This document shows positions 38,901-51,415 of a DNA stretch of 64,000 nucleotides, one piece after another. The position numbers were made by a program, and so were the translations under genes. The notes beneath the pieces are model-generated. The model ran no database searches, had not been told where the DNA came from, and was given only the letters and a program-made list of their open reading frames with translations. Source of the DNA: Theristus sp. LFF4_11 (lineage: Eukaryota; Nematoda; Chromadorea; Monhysterida; Xyalidae); the NCBI GenBank assembly GCA_030248135.1, contig JASANC010002108.1, positions 62,001 to 126,000 on the forward strand, read 5' to 3'. Each line of letters begins with the position of its first letter. The stretch's first letter is position 1.

Positions 38901-40347
38901 CATTAGATCCGTCTGCTGTTCCGTTGCTCCTCCATGAGCTTTTTCGATTGTTTCAGCTGCTTCTGTTGTTGTTGCAAATCCGGAAAACGACATGGCACTT
39001 GGCAGTCACCGGATATACCAACTAACCAAGCCCAGTCAAACAAACAAAACGTTGGTGCTGTTGCTGTTGCGACGTACATTGTTGAAGAAAAACAAAAACT
39101 GTTGCAGCTGTCGATCTCCACAGTCTTCCTCGGGTCGTTTGCATCCGGCGCGAATCTGATCAATCTGTGGCCGTCCCCAACATCCATTCACACTTCCAAC
39201 ATTTGTGGTGCAGCAGTTCTCATGTGCCTTCGACGTGTGCCCTCCATGGCCTCTTTGCACCTGTCCTCCATTGCCCTCCTGCACTGACCCTCCATGGCCT
39301 TTGTGCCCTCGTCGTCTCCTTCTCGCCATCGCTCGACCAATCGCACAACAATCGAACACAACAAACAACAGCAATCGTCACAGCAGCACACACAATCCAA
39401 CACTGAGGCTTCGATCGAGCAGAAGTTGAATCACAGGCAATGTCCCTCCATGGACAGTTGTTACTGCTGCCTGATGATCGAACACCGAAGTCGTCGAATC
39501 ACTGTTGCTTCGATCGAGCAGAGGCTGTATCGATCACTGAGGCTGTTGTTTTCGACGCACACAAAACAGATCGATCAGTCCCGTGTAGCTTCGATCGTAC
39601 GTAGGTCGAATAGCAGCTGTCGGGTGTTTTTACTTAGGGACTCTCGGCAAAACAAACAAAAAATTCGACAACGAGACCAAAACTCGACTGCCGTACTCGC
39701 CCAAGTAAAGAAAACAACTAAAGAAAACTTTTGGCCGAGAGTCCACACCCGTCACCAACCTCACTCCTCCACAACTTCAACGACGACGCACAACTGCACT
39801 GGAGCTCCAATCCAGCCGCGGGTCCTCCATGACCTCGAGCGGCACAGGGCCCCAAACTGGACGGCGCTCCAAACAGCACAGGTGCTCCAAGCAGGACAGG
39901 CGCTCCAACTGCACAGGTGCTCCAAAACTGGCCGCTCGTCGCTCGCAATTCGCCACTGGGTGCTACTTTGGATTCTCGGCTCAAGCAAAACGGAGCAAAA
40001 CAAAAAACTCGATCGAAAAGTTTAGCTCCGAACGAAACAACCTTTCTGCCGAGAAATCCAAAAACTCACTGCACCCAACTCACTTCTCCTCCACGGATCG
40101 AACGAATCGACGCACGGGAACCAACTGCGGTGAAACTCCAGTCCAGCTGCGGGTCCTCCATGACCTCGAGCAGCGCCGGAAGAACACAGATGATTTGAAA
40201 CTCCGCTCCACTCTAGCTGCGGTCCTCCATGACCATTCGAGCAGCGCTGGAATTCCGAACTGTAGAGTCGCTCCTCTCGACGGATGCTCCAAGGTCTCGA
40301 CTCGCTCCTATCCTGTCCAGCCGGCGTTCGATCGGCGAGACCTCCAC

Positions 40348-40985
40348 TGAAGTGTGCACCCCGGGTGTAACGGTTTGTTCGCACTAAGGACGTTTGACCT
40401 CCACGCTCCGAGTCCCCGGCCTCGAGCGCTGATGTGGGGATCAGAGCGCTCGGATCTTCGTCGACCTGCACTTTTGCTCAAAGTGAAAACACACGTTTGC
40501 GTTTGGTTGTGTGTGTGTGTGTGTCAGTCGTTAATGTTTCCACAGTTAATTCACAATTCAGTTCGTTTCTCTCTTTTCATTTTATCATTTATTCGAATAA
40601 AACAGTCGACAGAAGAAGAATAAAACGGCACCGCTTCGATAGAACTTTCTCGACGTTAATACAGGAAAGACGGTCAGTAGTCAAGAAGCAGAAGAATAAA
40701 ACACGTACTGGCGCTAACTGACACCGAACAATAGCCGGGCACGGTTATTTATACAGTAAGTCACGTGACACCGGATTAACTGGGGTTAGGAAAGAAACAA
40801 CCAATCAATACACAGCAACATACAACACAACCCAATCAGACGCGACCACAACTACCAATCAGAAACGAGTAGGCGAGTGTCCGCACACACGCACCCTGTT
40901 ATACGCAGTCACGCCAGGCACTCCCAGCACGCGAAAAGAGAACGGTGCGCCGCAAGGAAGCATGAGGCTAAAGTAGGCCATTACA
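40348..40985 (-). repeat. long terminal repeat (right; 5' LTR of a minus-strand element)
   Basis: This 638-bp partner of 35,287-35,927 differs at a modest number of positions, including a shorter GT microsatellite and changes around the CTCGAGCG motif. The two LTRs have diverged slightly since insertion, so the insertion is fairly recent but not brand new. Confidence 0.85.
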
Positions 40986-42576
40986 GATTGTTTTGAAATG
41001 AATTCGTGTGTATTTGGTTATCACAGCCGTATTGTAGCCAAGAAAAGACCTGGTCAAAAGTGTTCAAAAATTAACACAATGACTGACGGGATGTTCAAAT
41101 TAAAACCCTTACCCTACCACTATATTTTAATTTTAAAACGTGTTGCCCATAAGGGCGGTACAGGTGCGGTACAAGCCCCGGCCCATCGCTAAATTTTGAT
41201 ATTTCGAGTTTTTGTGCCCAAACCAACCTACTAAGCGTACTTATTACGCATACCAATTTTTAGCCCAAAACTCCAACCCTAGGGTTCACCACAGGCAAAT
41301 TTAGATTTTGGCAGATTTTTGGTAAATTTTTGGCTTTTGTCAAAAAAAACGATTTTTGGGTTTTGGTGGGTTCAAATCAAAAATCCAACTTTATAATAAC
41401 TTTATAAGGATGTAACAAAACAACTTTTGTCGTCCACCCCCATGAAAAACGCGAAATATGCAGTTTTTCAAGCAATTTCGTTGAAAATGTGCGTAGAAAT
41501 GGCAATAATAAAACTGATACTAATGTTTTCGGATACGTAGAATCCAATGCTAATAACTATTTACTATTAACTTGTTGCAAATATGCTTATTTTGCGACTA
41601 TTACATGCATAATAACTGTTCATGTCTCGACAAGACATCGTTTTTTTAACCGGCCAGCTTTGCCAAAAAATGCGAACATGAAAACTGGGATAACGGTTTT
41701 CGAATACGTGGAGTTCAATGGTAGTTACCATTTTCTATTATTTTGCTTTGAATAGCTGCATTTTATTGCATTTAAATGCACATCCAACTGCCAAAGTTGT
41801 GAACAAGACGTTTACTTTTATTGATGTCTTTTGGATCACTCTGTTTATTTGTATAACATGTGCATTCGACCAACTGGACCATATTTCTTCAAAGGCAAAA
41901 AGGACTCGCGAATTGTGAACTACAATGATATGCTATTTACAGTCTATCTATAAGCCATATACAACTAGCTGACTGGTTGGTTGCACGCACGTGCAGTGTG
42001 ATGATTGCATTATGTGCAGGCAGACTTCGCTTCCCTAGCAATGCGTGCACTAAATGCATGCATCACACTTATCCGTGTTGTATGCAACCAACCAATCAGC
42101 TAGTTGCATATAATTTACAGATAGGCTGCACAGTAAAATTCAATTTTGCGCGTGAGTTGCGCCCAAAAAAACTTAGAGCAATGCAAAGCTAATTACAGTA
42201 CGTTGCGTTTAGCGCACGTTCACCACCCAGCGCTCAAGGAGATGTTTCAGCTTTCTGCTGTGAATTTTTGTGATGGTTGTGGTGGTTGCAAGGTCTCACG
42301 CCAAAAACTTCGGAAAGGTGGTTCAAACATGTATTCTGTATCAAAAAACAGTTAGTCACAAAGTGTAATATGGAAAGCGTTGAAACTAACACTGATTTGT
42401 TTCAATAAGGTAGAATCTTTTATCGAGGGGTATTCCATAAGGCAGACCGACCGTCTCAGAAAAATTGCAAGATAAGGCGCGAGATTTATAAGATAAGATA
42501 AATTGCAAGATTTATATGGACAAAATCAAGTTCGCTTTGTAAAAACAAAATTTTCCACTTGTTGTTGCCAATAACA
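40986..42576. other. intergenic, with a palindromic MITE and weak tandem similarity
   Basis: At 41,460-41,770 two diverged copies of about 180 bp (each with a TTTTCGgATACGTnGA-like block) can be seen. A palindromic MITE lies at 41,938-42,135. Otherwise it is AT-rich without convincing exons. Confidence 0.5.
41938..42135. mobile_element. palindromic MITE, diverged copy
   Basis: Starts TACAGTCTATC and ends with the inverse-like TAGGCTGCACAGTA. The arms contain CAACTAGCTGACTGGTTGG and CCAACCAATCAGCTAGTTG, and the centre includes ATGCATGCATCAC. It has the same plan as the copies at 52,746 and 26,511. Confidence 0.7.
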
Positions 42577-44249
42577 ATGAGCTTGCATTCAAAAGAATCA
42601 TTGTGTTACATCTTTTATCGATTGGTTCAATACATTATCACTCGTATTATTCAACCAATTGCTGCATTCTTGCTTGAATCATTCTTTCGAAGATCACTCA
42701 AAAGTGCGGAAAAGCTAACAATCCTGTGGCGAAAGAAACTGGTCGACTTCGATATTGCTCGCGAGTATGATTTCGCCAGCGTACAAAGCGGATTTTTTGA
42801 TGTTAACGATTTGAAAAACCCGTTGGAAAACTGGATTCTTTACACGTTTTCGAAGGATTCTGCGTATTTTGTGAAAACTGATAAACCACTAAGCCACTAC
42901 CACGCTGGCAACTGTCCATTCTTTTACTGGCAGCTCTTTCTGGACGCGACCAAGTTAGCACGCATTGCAATAGACGATTTCATTGGAGTCTTTGGAGAGG
43001 TCTGTACCGTCTGTTGGCCATTTTTGTGATGTTTAAAAATGGTGAATATTAGCACCAGATCGGGCTGATTACATCATGATGACACTAGTGTGCGGTCAAT
43101 CAAATTAATCAGCATGACTGTTGTGTTCTTCTATTGCGCTTTTCAGATGTCAGATGATGAGCAGCAGCGCTTGATTTTCTTCACAAACTGTCCTCGCAGT
43201 GGCACAACGTTGCTCGCCAGAATGCTCCATGTTCCGGGATATTCAGTGGCCTTCAGTGAACCGGGCGCATTTACGATGCTGTGTTTTATCAAAGAGGAGC
43301 CTAATCCGTGGCCACTGCAGCGGTGGCAGCGAGGTGAGTTTTGTTGCGAAATCTGACTAAGAGCTTTTATAGCGGAGTAAAGTTCGTTCTTTTTTCAGTA
43401 CTGGAGTGCACTATTCTCGCGTACATGATCGGTCTTCCCAAAGACGAGCTGGTCATTTTCAAAACTCGTTCCAACGGAAACGCGCTTGTGCCTGCGATTC
43501 GTCACCGTTTACCTTTCGTTCGGCATCTATTCATGTTCAGGCGTGACGTGCACAGATGTGTGCAGTCAAACGAGAAAATGCTACGCTCTGGACTGGCCGT
43601 TATCGATACGTTTCAGTAAGTTTGGTAAATGTGTGTTAATTCGCGTCTTTGTCATTCATTGTGCAATGGAGCTGTCAGAATTTACAGGTTATCTCTAGCA
43701 TGCTTGACTCGAACAATTTCGTTTCATCTTAGGTTGCTTCGAATCGCCAATCGTCAAATCACCAATTGGCTGATTGGCTTCAGTCGCTATGAACGTGCCG
43801 TGTGGGACTTGATAGAACCATCCAACAGCCTAGAATTCGCATGGGTGCTTTTCATTGCCCCGTATTGGCGGTTAGTGTTTTCATTTACTATGGAAACCAG
43901 AGCAGAAGCTGTTCAAGTGCAAGGGATATTTTTGGTTGTTTACCATTTTTTGTGTAGGTACCTTCAAAAGCCTGCTGACTACACGGCCACAATTGCGTAT
44001 GACGATTTAATAAAAGAGCCAGAGAACGTTTTGCAGCATTTGTTTGAAAAATTCAATTTGCCACTTGCAAAAATTCCATTTGCATTGGAGAATTTGCGAA
44101 TGGACTCTCAGAAAAACACGATTCTTTCGCGAGAGACACTGGCAAAATTCAGTGATGCTGGCCAGATTGGAGAAAAGAGGGCTAAACAGATTGCAACTAA
44201 GATGCAACTCCCTGTGCAGTTTCTTCAACCGAGTTTTTTTATCCAATAA
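42577..44249 (+). CDS. sulfotransferase-like protein
   Basis: Five exons (42577-42999, 43147-43333, 43399-43615, 43733-43870, 43958-44249) give 418 residues with consistent phases. Sulfotransferases move sulfate from PAPS to an acceptor. The 5'-phosphosulfate loop is clear near residue 160 (FTNCPRSGTTLLARML), and a 3'-phosphate region is likely at HLFMFRRDVHRCVQSN, with Arg and Ser equivalents. TIAYDDLIKEPENVLQHLFE is the usual late helix block. Exon 1 encodes a basic, hydrophobic N-terminus (YIFYRLVQYIITRIIQPIAA) that may anchor it in the Golgi membrane. The first ATG in the frame was chosen. The stop codon overlaps an AATAAA at 44,244-44,249. Whether it acts on carbohydrate or small molecules cannot be told. 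Confidence 0.88.
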
Positions 44250-44783
44250 AAATTGTTATTTGTTCAAGTATTTTTACGGACAATTCGTATTTTTCAAGTA
44301 TTTTGTATCACTATTTATATGATTAACTTTTTTATTTGGGTTTTGAATTGTTTTTGAATTTTTGAATTTTTCTTTTGCGTTGTGGGTTTTTTCTGCTTCT
44401 GTTAGTTCTGCTTCTGCTTGTGTTTTGGCTTGCCTACTCATGGTGTCTTACACTTCTGTGGTATTATGTCAGAATAAAATTGACTGACTTGCTGATTAAA
44501 GAACATTTATCGGGTTTTAAAAGATTAAAAAAATTATCAGGTTTAATTATCAGTTTTCCAGTTCGAAAGTGGAAACCTCAATCATCACAGCAAAAAGCAA
44601 CACCCGAAGCAGACGATTACAGATGAACAATGCAGTTCAGTACTGCAGAAAATTAAATTTCAAGTGAAAATAACTTAAGACAACAAGACTGTTTCAGAAG
44701 TTTGGTTTTTAAAAGTTTCAACATTTATGAGGAATACTGACTGGTGACAAATTCTTCACAGTTTCTGTTTGCGCCTTCACATT

Positions 44784-47155
44784 TTACTTGTCAAGCCAAT
44801 CTTTCACTTTGTTGACAATTGCTTTTCGAAATGATTTGTTGATTCCAAACATCAGAAAACTGAAAATGATCTCAATAATTTTTAAACTTCTAAACGTTTG
44901 AAAAATCAAGAATTTTAATTGTGTACTGAAAACCTAACCCGTTAGTGCCGTGTGTCACCAGGAGAGGCATCATAGCAGTCCAAAAGAATCCCCACGGCGA
45001 TGGAAACATGAAACTGACGACATGGTATGACAGGATCATGCTCTGAATGTTGAAGAACAACAACTACAATACAAATCCGTATGCAACATTGTAAAGCTCA
45101 TTGGACATTGAAGATTAATCAATGACAACCCAACACTCAAATATCTGTAACCAATCAACTAGTAAATGGAAAACTAGCTGAACAGTGTATACCTCTAAAC
45201 AAACTGCATTCAAGGCTGCTTGAATAAAAAATCGTATTTCCAGCGCCTTTCGAGCACTCATCTTCATCTTGCCACCGACACGGTCATCCCCTCCAACGCC
45301 GACAGTGCTGCGATTTTCCGTGTAATGGGACGCCACGAATTGCGCTTTGTCGGAAGTTACGTTCTAAATTAAAAATAGAAGAGAGTTTGAGAATGTTAAA
45401 GTGTTCAATGTAAAATGGCAAACTTTTGCACGCAGCCAATTGTGCATTTTAATGAAACGAGCATGAGTGGCTGAGTGCGACAGTCGCTTATGATCAGTGC
45501 GCGTCTGACGCAGTTTGTTGAACTACACTTTCAGTCACCTTGTTCTGCTCTCTCATGATCTTCAAAGTCAACAGATTCGTGCATGCTAGTGTCACTATAG
45601 CGAGCGTGCATGCACCAGCGCAGTGCCACCAAAGCACCAAACCGCAGACATTGTCACCGAAATTCCACCCCAAATCGTTTGGTACAACGTAAAAGGCGCA
45701 GCCATGAAACCAGTACATCTGAAGCAACGTGGAAAATGACTTGCGATTATTTTCCAACGCAGTTAAAACATTTTGTGCTTGAATTGGAGTATTTGAAGTC
45801 GACAAGTACTACCGTAAAGTCTTGCATACAAGGTCGCACGTCAAGTCAAGGTACCACTACCAAGTCAAAATTTTGAAATTTTTGGTTTCCTGCCCTTTGA
45901 CACTGTGCCCACTTTTTGGGGATCGTTAAGTGGGAGGAATCTCATTATATGCAAGACTTTACAGCAGCTAACAAGACTAATCATCGGACTTGCTTAAAAT
46001 GTGAAAACGTAGGCGAAAGGAAAGTTACGACTGATCTGAGCTCTGAGACGCTCTGGTAAAGTGCATAGAAATTATAACGTTTGGAACATACCGACGTGTT
46101 TGCGACCGCAATGACAGTGCACACGATAAGCACGTAGAACGAACGCTGAGTCGTGAAAATCTCTTTGTACTGGAAAACAGTTTAAGCTGAGTTGGTTCAA
46201 GAATGCGGCGGATAATGAACATGTTAAGGCGGAAACACCATTTAGTTTTTCGTCCGTACGCACAAACGTCGTTCTAAATCCCGTGCGCAAACTAATCGTG
46301 TCCGTAATGCATTAAGATAGCACACACGACACGATTTCTAAATCGCGTGGCCATTTTTTACGTGTCGTGTCCGTGCGTACGCACAAAAAACTAATTGCTA
46401 AACGCGCCTTTAAAAAAACAGAAATAATGTGCGGCTTACACGAGTGGGCTTAGCGATGGCGTAGTACCGATTGACGGCAATAGCAATCATGATGTAAATG
46501 ATCATGTTCCATATCACCAAGAAATAGTGGCCGAGTTTTTTGCCGATTTCGCTGGCACCCAGCTGTGCATTATTACTGAAAATGATGTAAACCAACAAGG
46601 TGTAGACTGTCAGTAATTCATTCAAACATTAAAACTGATACCAAATCTTTGGGGTGAATGATACAGCGCTATTCAGCTATTGTTAAGTGTTTTGTTCAGC
46701 TCTCACAAAGTTTCACAAGACTTACAAATATATTACTGGAGCCGCCCACACGGCAAATAACAGCAAATTGTTGCACTCCAATGCGACACAAGTCAAGTAG
46801 AGCACTGAAACAAAAGTATCAGGCTGTCGAATGAATCCGAGCGGTTCCAATTTAATTTATCAGCTTTGGTAAGACACTTGTAAAGTTCAGATTTCAAGCT
46901 TACCAGCATAATGCCCGTTCAATGGACGCAGTCGCTGCATCAGGAATGCCACACCTCCATCTACTAGACCACAAAACACCGCGGTGACGCCAACGATGAT
47001 GCCTGCAGCTTGGTATTCCCATGGTTGCAACAGTTGCAACGATGTCCCATTTCTGCAGTTTTTAAAAAACGTGAAAACTTATTTTTCCAAGTTAGTTCCG
47101 TTTTTCTTTGTGCATTTTCTTGACATTACCTCGCGTTAAAACTATAGTTCGCCAT
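44784..47155 (-). CDS. rhodopsin-like seven-transmembrane receptor, nematode serpentine type
   Basis: Nine minus-strand exons (47130-47155, 46904-47052, 46726-46804, 46440-46575, 46092-46169, 45539-45718, 45193-45363, 44939-45063, 44784-44859) give 339 residues in consistent phase. The N-terminus carries NYS and NGT glycosylation sites. Helix 1 is AAGIIVGVTAVFCGLVDGGV and helix 3 is IYIMIAIAVNRYYAIAKPT. The DRY motif appears as NRY. Helix 4 is FYVLIVCTVIAVA, helix 5 GACTLAIVTLACTNLL, and helix 7 ends GTNGFLMFGINKSFRKAI, taking the place of the usual NPxxY. The third cytoplasmic loop is long and Gly/Lys-rich. It is convergent with the sulfotransferase gene, with about 530 bp between the stops. 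Ligand unknown; chemosensory or peptide receptors of nematodes look like this. Confidence 0.85.
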
Positions 47156-47924
47156 ATTGTCTGTTCAGTGGCACACTGTTGAAGCTTTAGTTGGGGTAAT
47201 AGTTGCCTGCTACAATGACAATCCTAATCAACCGTTCTCATTTTAGTTCGGAGTTCGGACAGAATCATTGGAAACAAGTTTTGTTATTTTTGATTGGTTT
47301 TGAATTTGTTTTGAACATGCAGCAGCGAACAGTGGCGGCACGCTCTTTCCATGTCTAAAAACAAGAACCATAGACGACGTTGTCACCGTCAATCAACAAA
47401 AAAACTTCTAACATTGTGACTGATGCAAATTTTTAGAATTTGGCAGTTTATCGATTTAATTTTTTTTTCGACATTAACAAAAAAGAAATCGCTTAACAGT
47501 CGACTTAATTCCGTTCCAAGTAGGAAACAAGGGTGCGGAGCGTGAGGAGCTGACCAATCAGCGAGTTGTATTATCCAAATAGACTGTATATACGATAATA
47601 AAGGACTCATTTTTAGAAAGTTGCTGAGGAGAAGTTCTTTGGCTTCATTAGACCAAGCAGATAACAACAGCAAAAGAAGAAGCCATGAAGTATATAACAT
47701 CTGCGAGCAACTGCAATAATCTTTTTGATCTTCGCGTTTTGCCATCGGAAGAAAATTAAGTGACGCAAGAAATTCCTGCTACACACACTGATTGGTTGCA
47801 GGATCCTGAAAACACCAATGAAAGCTTTTTATTTGGCCCGTTTGCTGCTGCCAGAGTATTGTAACGTTTGAGATATGTTGACTGGCAGTGGTTCTGGATT
47901 TGGTGTCATCTATAAACAATGCGA

Positions 47925-48675
47925 CATCTATAAACCCATGGCACATGACGTATTTTATACCGGGTGTGCGCATGCTTGCACAAGTTTGGACTTGGGGAAA
48001 TATTCCGCTTCATGTTTTTGCATATGTTTTGCTTTCCGTTGCTTTATATTTCGAATTTCGAAAACAGTTATTGCCACCCAGTTACCTAACTTGCTTATAT
48101 TTGATGGTTGGGAGTGAATAAATGGGTGGCTTATAGAATCAAGAGAAGGAACAGACGATTGTCACAAAATTGTCTTTGTCTTCTCAGTTGCAAACACCAT
48201 TTCCTCTTGGATCAACACCAAAGCAGTCACTGTCAGTGTTGGGCAAAGGCCAACAACCGACTTCTGTAGGTGACCTAAGGCTTCGCAAGCCTTTTAGCAA
48301 GGAAAAATCGTCAACAAAATCTGTCACAAGGGTACAATATTCGCAGTTATACCAGTGACAAAGATGCGACCCCTTTCCTGAGTGGCAAAGTTGACAAGAA
48401 CTCTACAGAACTGCTGCCAGCTTTCAGGAACGCGCGTGTAAATATGCATTACACAAATGTATATGTTTTAGACATACACATGTCAGCTGTCAACACATGT
48501 GAGCATTATAAGAAAAGTAAACAATGTAATTAAAAAAGATTTCTATTGGAAAAATATAAAACATAAAACGAAATAACAGCATGCATCATAACAAGCGTGT
48601 GGTTGCCAAACCCGGTATACAAAATGAGTGTAAACCCAGGCGTGGGAAAGTGTGCGGGTTTATAGATGACCATTG
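47925..48675. mobile_element. inverted-repeat element with ATCTATAAACCC ends
   Basis: CATCTATAAACCC with a nearby ATACCGGGTGTGCGCATGCTTG at 47,928-47,980 is mirrored by CAAGCGTGTGG, ACCCGGTATA and GGGTTTATAGATG at 48,594-48,674. Between them lies about 600 bp, including a short frame with a possible acceptor at 48,185. The target duplication was not determined. Confidence 0.6.
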
Positions 48676-48867
48676 ACCGAGGTTCTGTAAGGTCTTAATG
48701 TGCAATCGAATCGACTGTCAAGTCAAGACATCGTCAAGATTTTTAATGTAGATGTTCCGTTTTTGGCATCGACGCAATTTTTTGCGACGTTCTGCTAACA
48801 TACAATTTAATCACTTACTTAGGAGGAAAGAGAAATGTGAGGCGAACAAATGAAGAGCGGTAAAGTA

Positions 48868-49279
48868 CAGGGTGATCAAAAAACGTCAACAGTGAAAACG
48901 GCTGGTATTCACTATTCAGAACTGAAGCAACCCCTTGAGCTGAAACTTACAGCCGTAAGAGAAATTATAGTTGGCATTTGTTGTGTTAAAATTTCAGCTA
49001 AAACGGTAAACGTCATTAGTCGCACCATAACAGACAATTAGAAACTTCGATTTCGCGCGAGTGACGTGCAGAAGATATTCTGAGCCACATGCAAAATGGT
49101 TTGTTTGAATGGTTCTTTGTAAACTATTTATCCTTGAACTTTGAAGCAGTTGTGTATATAAATTCACAACAGTTTCCATTTTATTTCCTTGCAGAAGCTT
49201 GCAAAAACTAATTCGAAAAAAAGAAAACAGTAAGTAACAGAACACAGTTTGCTCTATTGACGTTGTTTTGATCACCCTG
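48868..49279. mobile_element. 412-bp Tc1/mariner-like element
   Basis: The ends CAGGGTGATCAAAAAACGTC and GACGTTGTTTTGATCACCCTG are inverted complements with small differences, flanked by TA on both sides (48,866-48,867 and 49,280-49,281). No transposase frame remains in so short an element, so it is non-autonomous. Confidence 0.85.
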
Positions 49280-51415
49280 TATTATAATATTTTCCCTAAC
49301 AATCGAGCGTGTGTAATGCAACAGATTGTTTTTAAAGATTGTGGATATTAAGAGCAAATTAGTTGAATGTGCCAAGAGAGTTAATATTCGACTACAAAAA
49401 GCCGACGGATCTAATTCGTTGACATTGACAGCGTTTTGATTGACAGTTAGGACATTTTTGGACACACACAGTTTTAGTCAGGATTCAGGCTGTTTACAAG
49501 TTTTGTGTGGAAAACAAGCAAGTTACTAATTTAGAGTTGCTTCCTAACAAACAAGATACAAATGATACTGAACTTTCAGCTTGTGGGCACATGGGGACGG
49601 ATGGGGTGGTGGCGTAAATGGATCAGTCGTCTAACGATTGTTTGTATCTGATAAACAACGGCAAGAATTGTTTGTGATTAAAGGCGTACTTAGAAAAAAA
49701 GTAATAGTAAAAGTGACAACATGTGACCGCTGTCTGCCATGTTACAGGCACGCGAGTGTCACACGCAAAATTGAAGGTGTCATTTGTTAGGTGTTAGGAA
49801 CACTGCGACTATACTGGGTCATTGTGTTGACCATTTCAAATGAAATTTCAAGACAATTGAAACGGCACGTTTCATCAGCTTACATGTTGTTTCAGTTTTT
49901 AGTACCAGTCATTTAATTTGAACTTAACGTTTTTTTATCTGCTCTTTGCGTTGAAGACTGAAATTCCATTACTGCCAGCGCTCACTACACGTCACACCAG
50001 ACCAGGGCTTTTAGTTGTCAGTAAATGTCAACAAAATAATTACCGTGTTCCAACAATATCCAAACACTGGCAAGCATGCGCATTGCGAGTTCTTTACCGT
50101 GATGCACATGATTGCACTTCTCTTGATCAACTGGAAAACGGAAACGCATGAATTATATGTTATCTGCAAGAACTTTGCAAACAATGTATTACAAAGTTTT
50201 ACCATATCGGGTTGCGACTGTAAACGTGCACAGCTAAAAAATGGAGAGAACACAAAAATAGGCTTCACGAAACTACCAAGCTGATAACAGGCTTATCTCC
50301 GTTTGACCAGCAGTTGAGTTATTAATGAAAGACAACTACTGAGCCACATGTTGCGTTGTGCTAGCAGATGCAGTTTTGCCATGAAAAGTAATTGAATCAC
50401 GTTCTGCGCACGTATTATTTACATTGTATTATCTTTTTTTTGTGCGAAGGGCGTGAAGTAATGTTGAATGGATCTGAGGAAAAGCCGCACACTTGAAAAC
50501 TGAACGCGTTATATCGCGCGCGAACGTTGTCCGAATATGAATTAAAACAAGTTTATTGCGTGAAAAAGATTCTTACTTGTTTAATTTTTTTCAATCTTGC
50601 AAAATACTGCCGTGAGATTACGCTCAGTTTTGCTGATTTCAAATTGCCGCGCATCCGTGAAACATTTTCCGTATCTGTGTGTGCAAATGCATATTACGAC
50701 ACGTTCAGTAAGAAAGATAATACCAACTCTTTTTTTATTTGTTCAGGATTTGAATGACATTCAACAAACGACTGCGCACTTTACATGGTAGCCCTTGTAT
50801 TCCATTCTTTTTGTGCTGTGCGCTATTTGTCAGTCCAGCACCAAAGTATAATGTTTGAACATTGTTTTCAATGATACTTTTGATGACATTTGTTTGTGGT
50901 TCGTTTGAACGCCAAATTTCTAAACGGTGTGTCCGGAGTTGGTTGTGGATGTGTATTTTTTAGATTGTTTTCAAAATGACAGTGCATATGTTTTATATTA
51001 GTGAGCTTTATGTGGGTGGGGGGTGGGTACGCAAAACCAAAGAATAAACGCCATTTTTGGAAACCACACGTACGAATAAGTATGGTTTTTTTTTAAATTT
51101 CACTTTTCCGCAGGATAAAACGCGCTCGAAAATTTTGAATGAAAGAAGAAAGGAGGGAAATTGGCGGTTTGGATAAGATCAAAAAGTCCATTTGTAGAAA
51201 AACATGCCTTAAACATTCAAATTCGCGCTCGTTACAAAGTGAAAAGGTGACAGGTTCACGCGGATATACTGTACATATTTACACACGGTGCTAGCCAAAA
51301 ACTGGAGGAAAGTAGCATAAACACATTGGAACTGCTAGGTAGGTGCTAATGGTTGCATCAGTCACGGCCAGACCGTATTTCATGTTGCATGCAGCTCGTC
51401 GTGGAGCGAGTTCCG

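Larger units (their letters stand above)
35287..40985 (-). mobile_element. 5.7 kb LTR retrotransposon without recognisable gag-pol
   Basis: Two near-identical LTRs flank a 4.4 kb interior. Orientation is minus: the polypurine tract lies beside the left LTR, and a candidate primer-binding site (TGGAGGTCTCGCC) begins one base inside the right LTR. No reverse transcriptase, integrase or protease motif is visible. The longest frames are 243 and 173 residues of low-complexity sequence. The 36,000-37,200 part is strongly A/C-rich on the plus strand; 37,400-40,300 is built of CTCCATGG and TTCGACG-type words. This fits a large non-autonomous LTR element mobilised by another's enzymes. No target duplication was recognised. 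Confidence 0.8.

Noticed and set aside
39294..40025. 243-codon plus-strand ORF inside the LTR element
   Set aside because: Low-complexity sequence made of TTCGATCG, CTCCATGG and GCTCCAA words, on the strand opposite to the element's direction, without any known motif.
44375..44626. Hydrophobic 83-codon frame after the sulfotransferase
   Set aside because: No ATG at its start, and the Leu run comes from a CTTCTG microsatellite.
47389..47745. 118-codon minus-strand ORF starting MAKREDQKDYC
   Set aside because: It runs through sequence resembling the end of a palindromic MITE and has no supporting splice or homology evidence.
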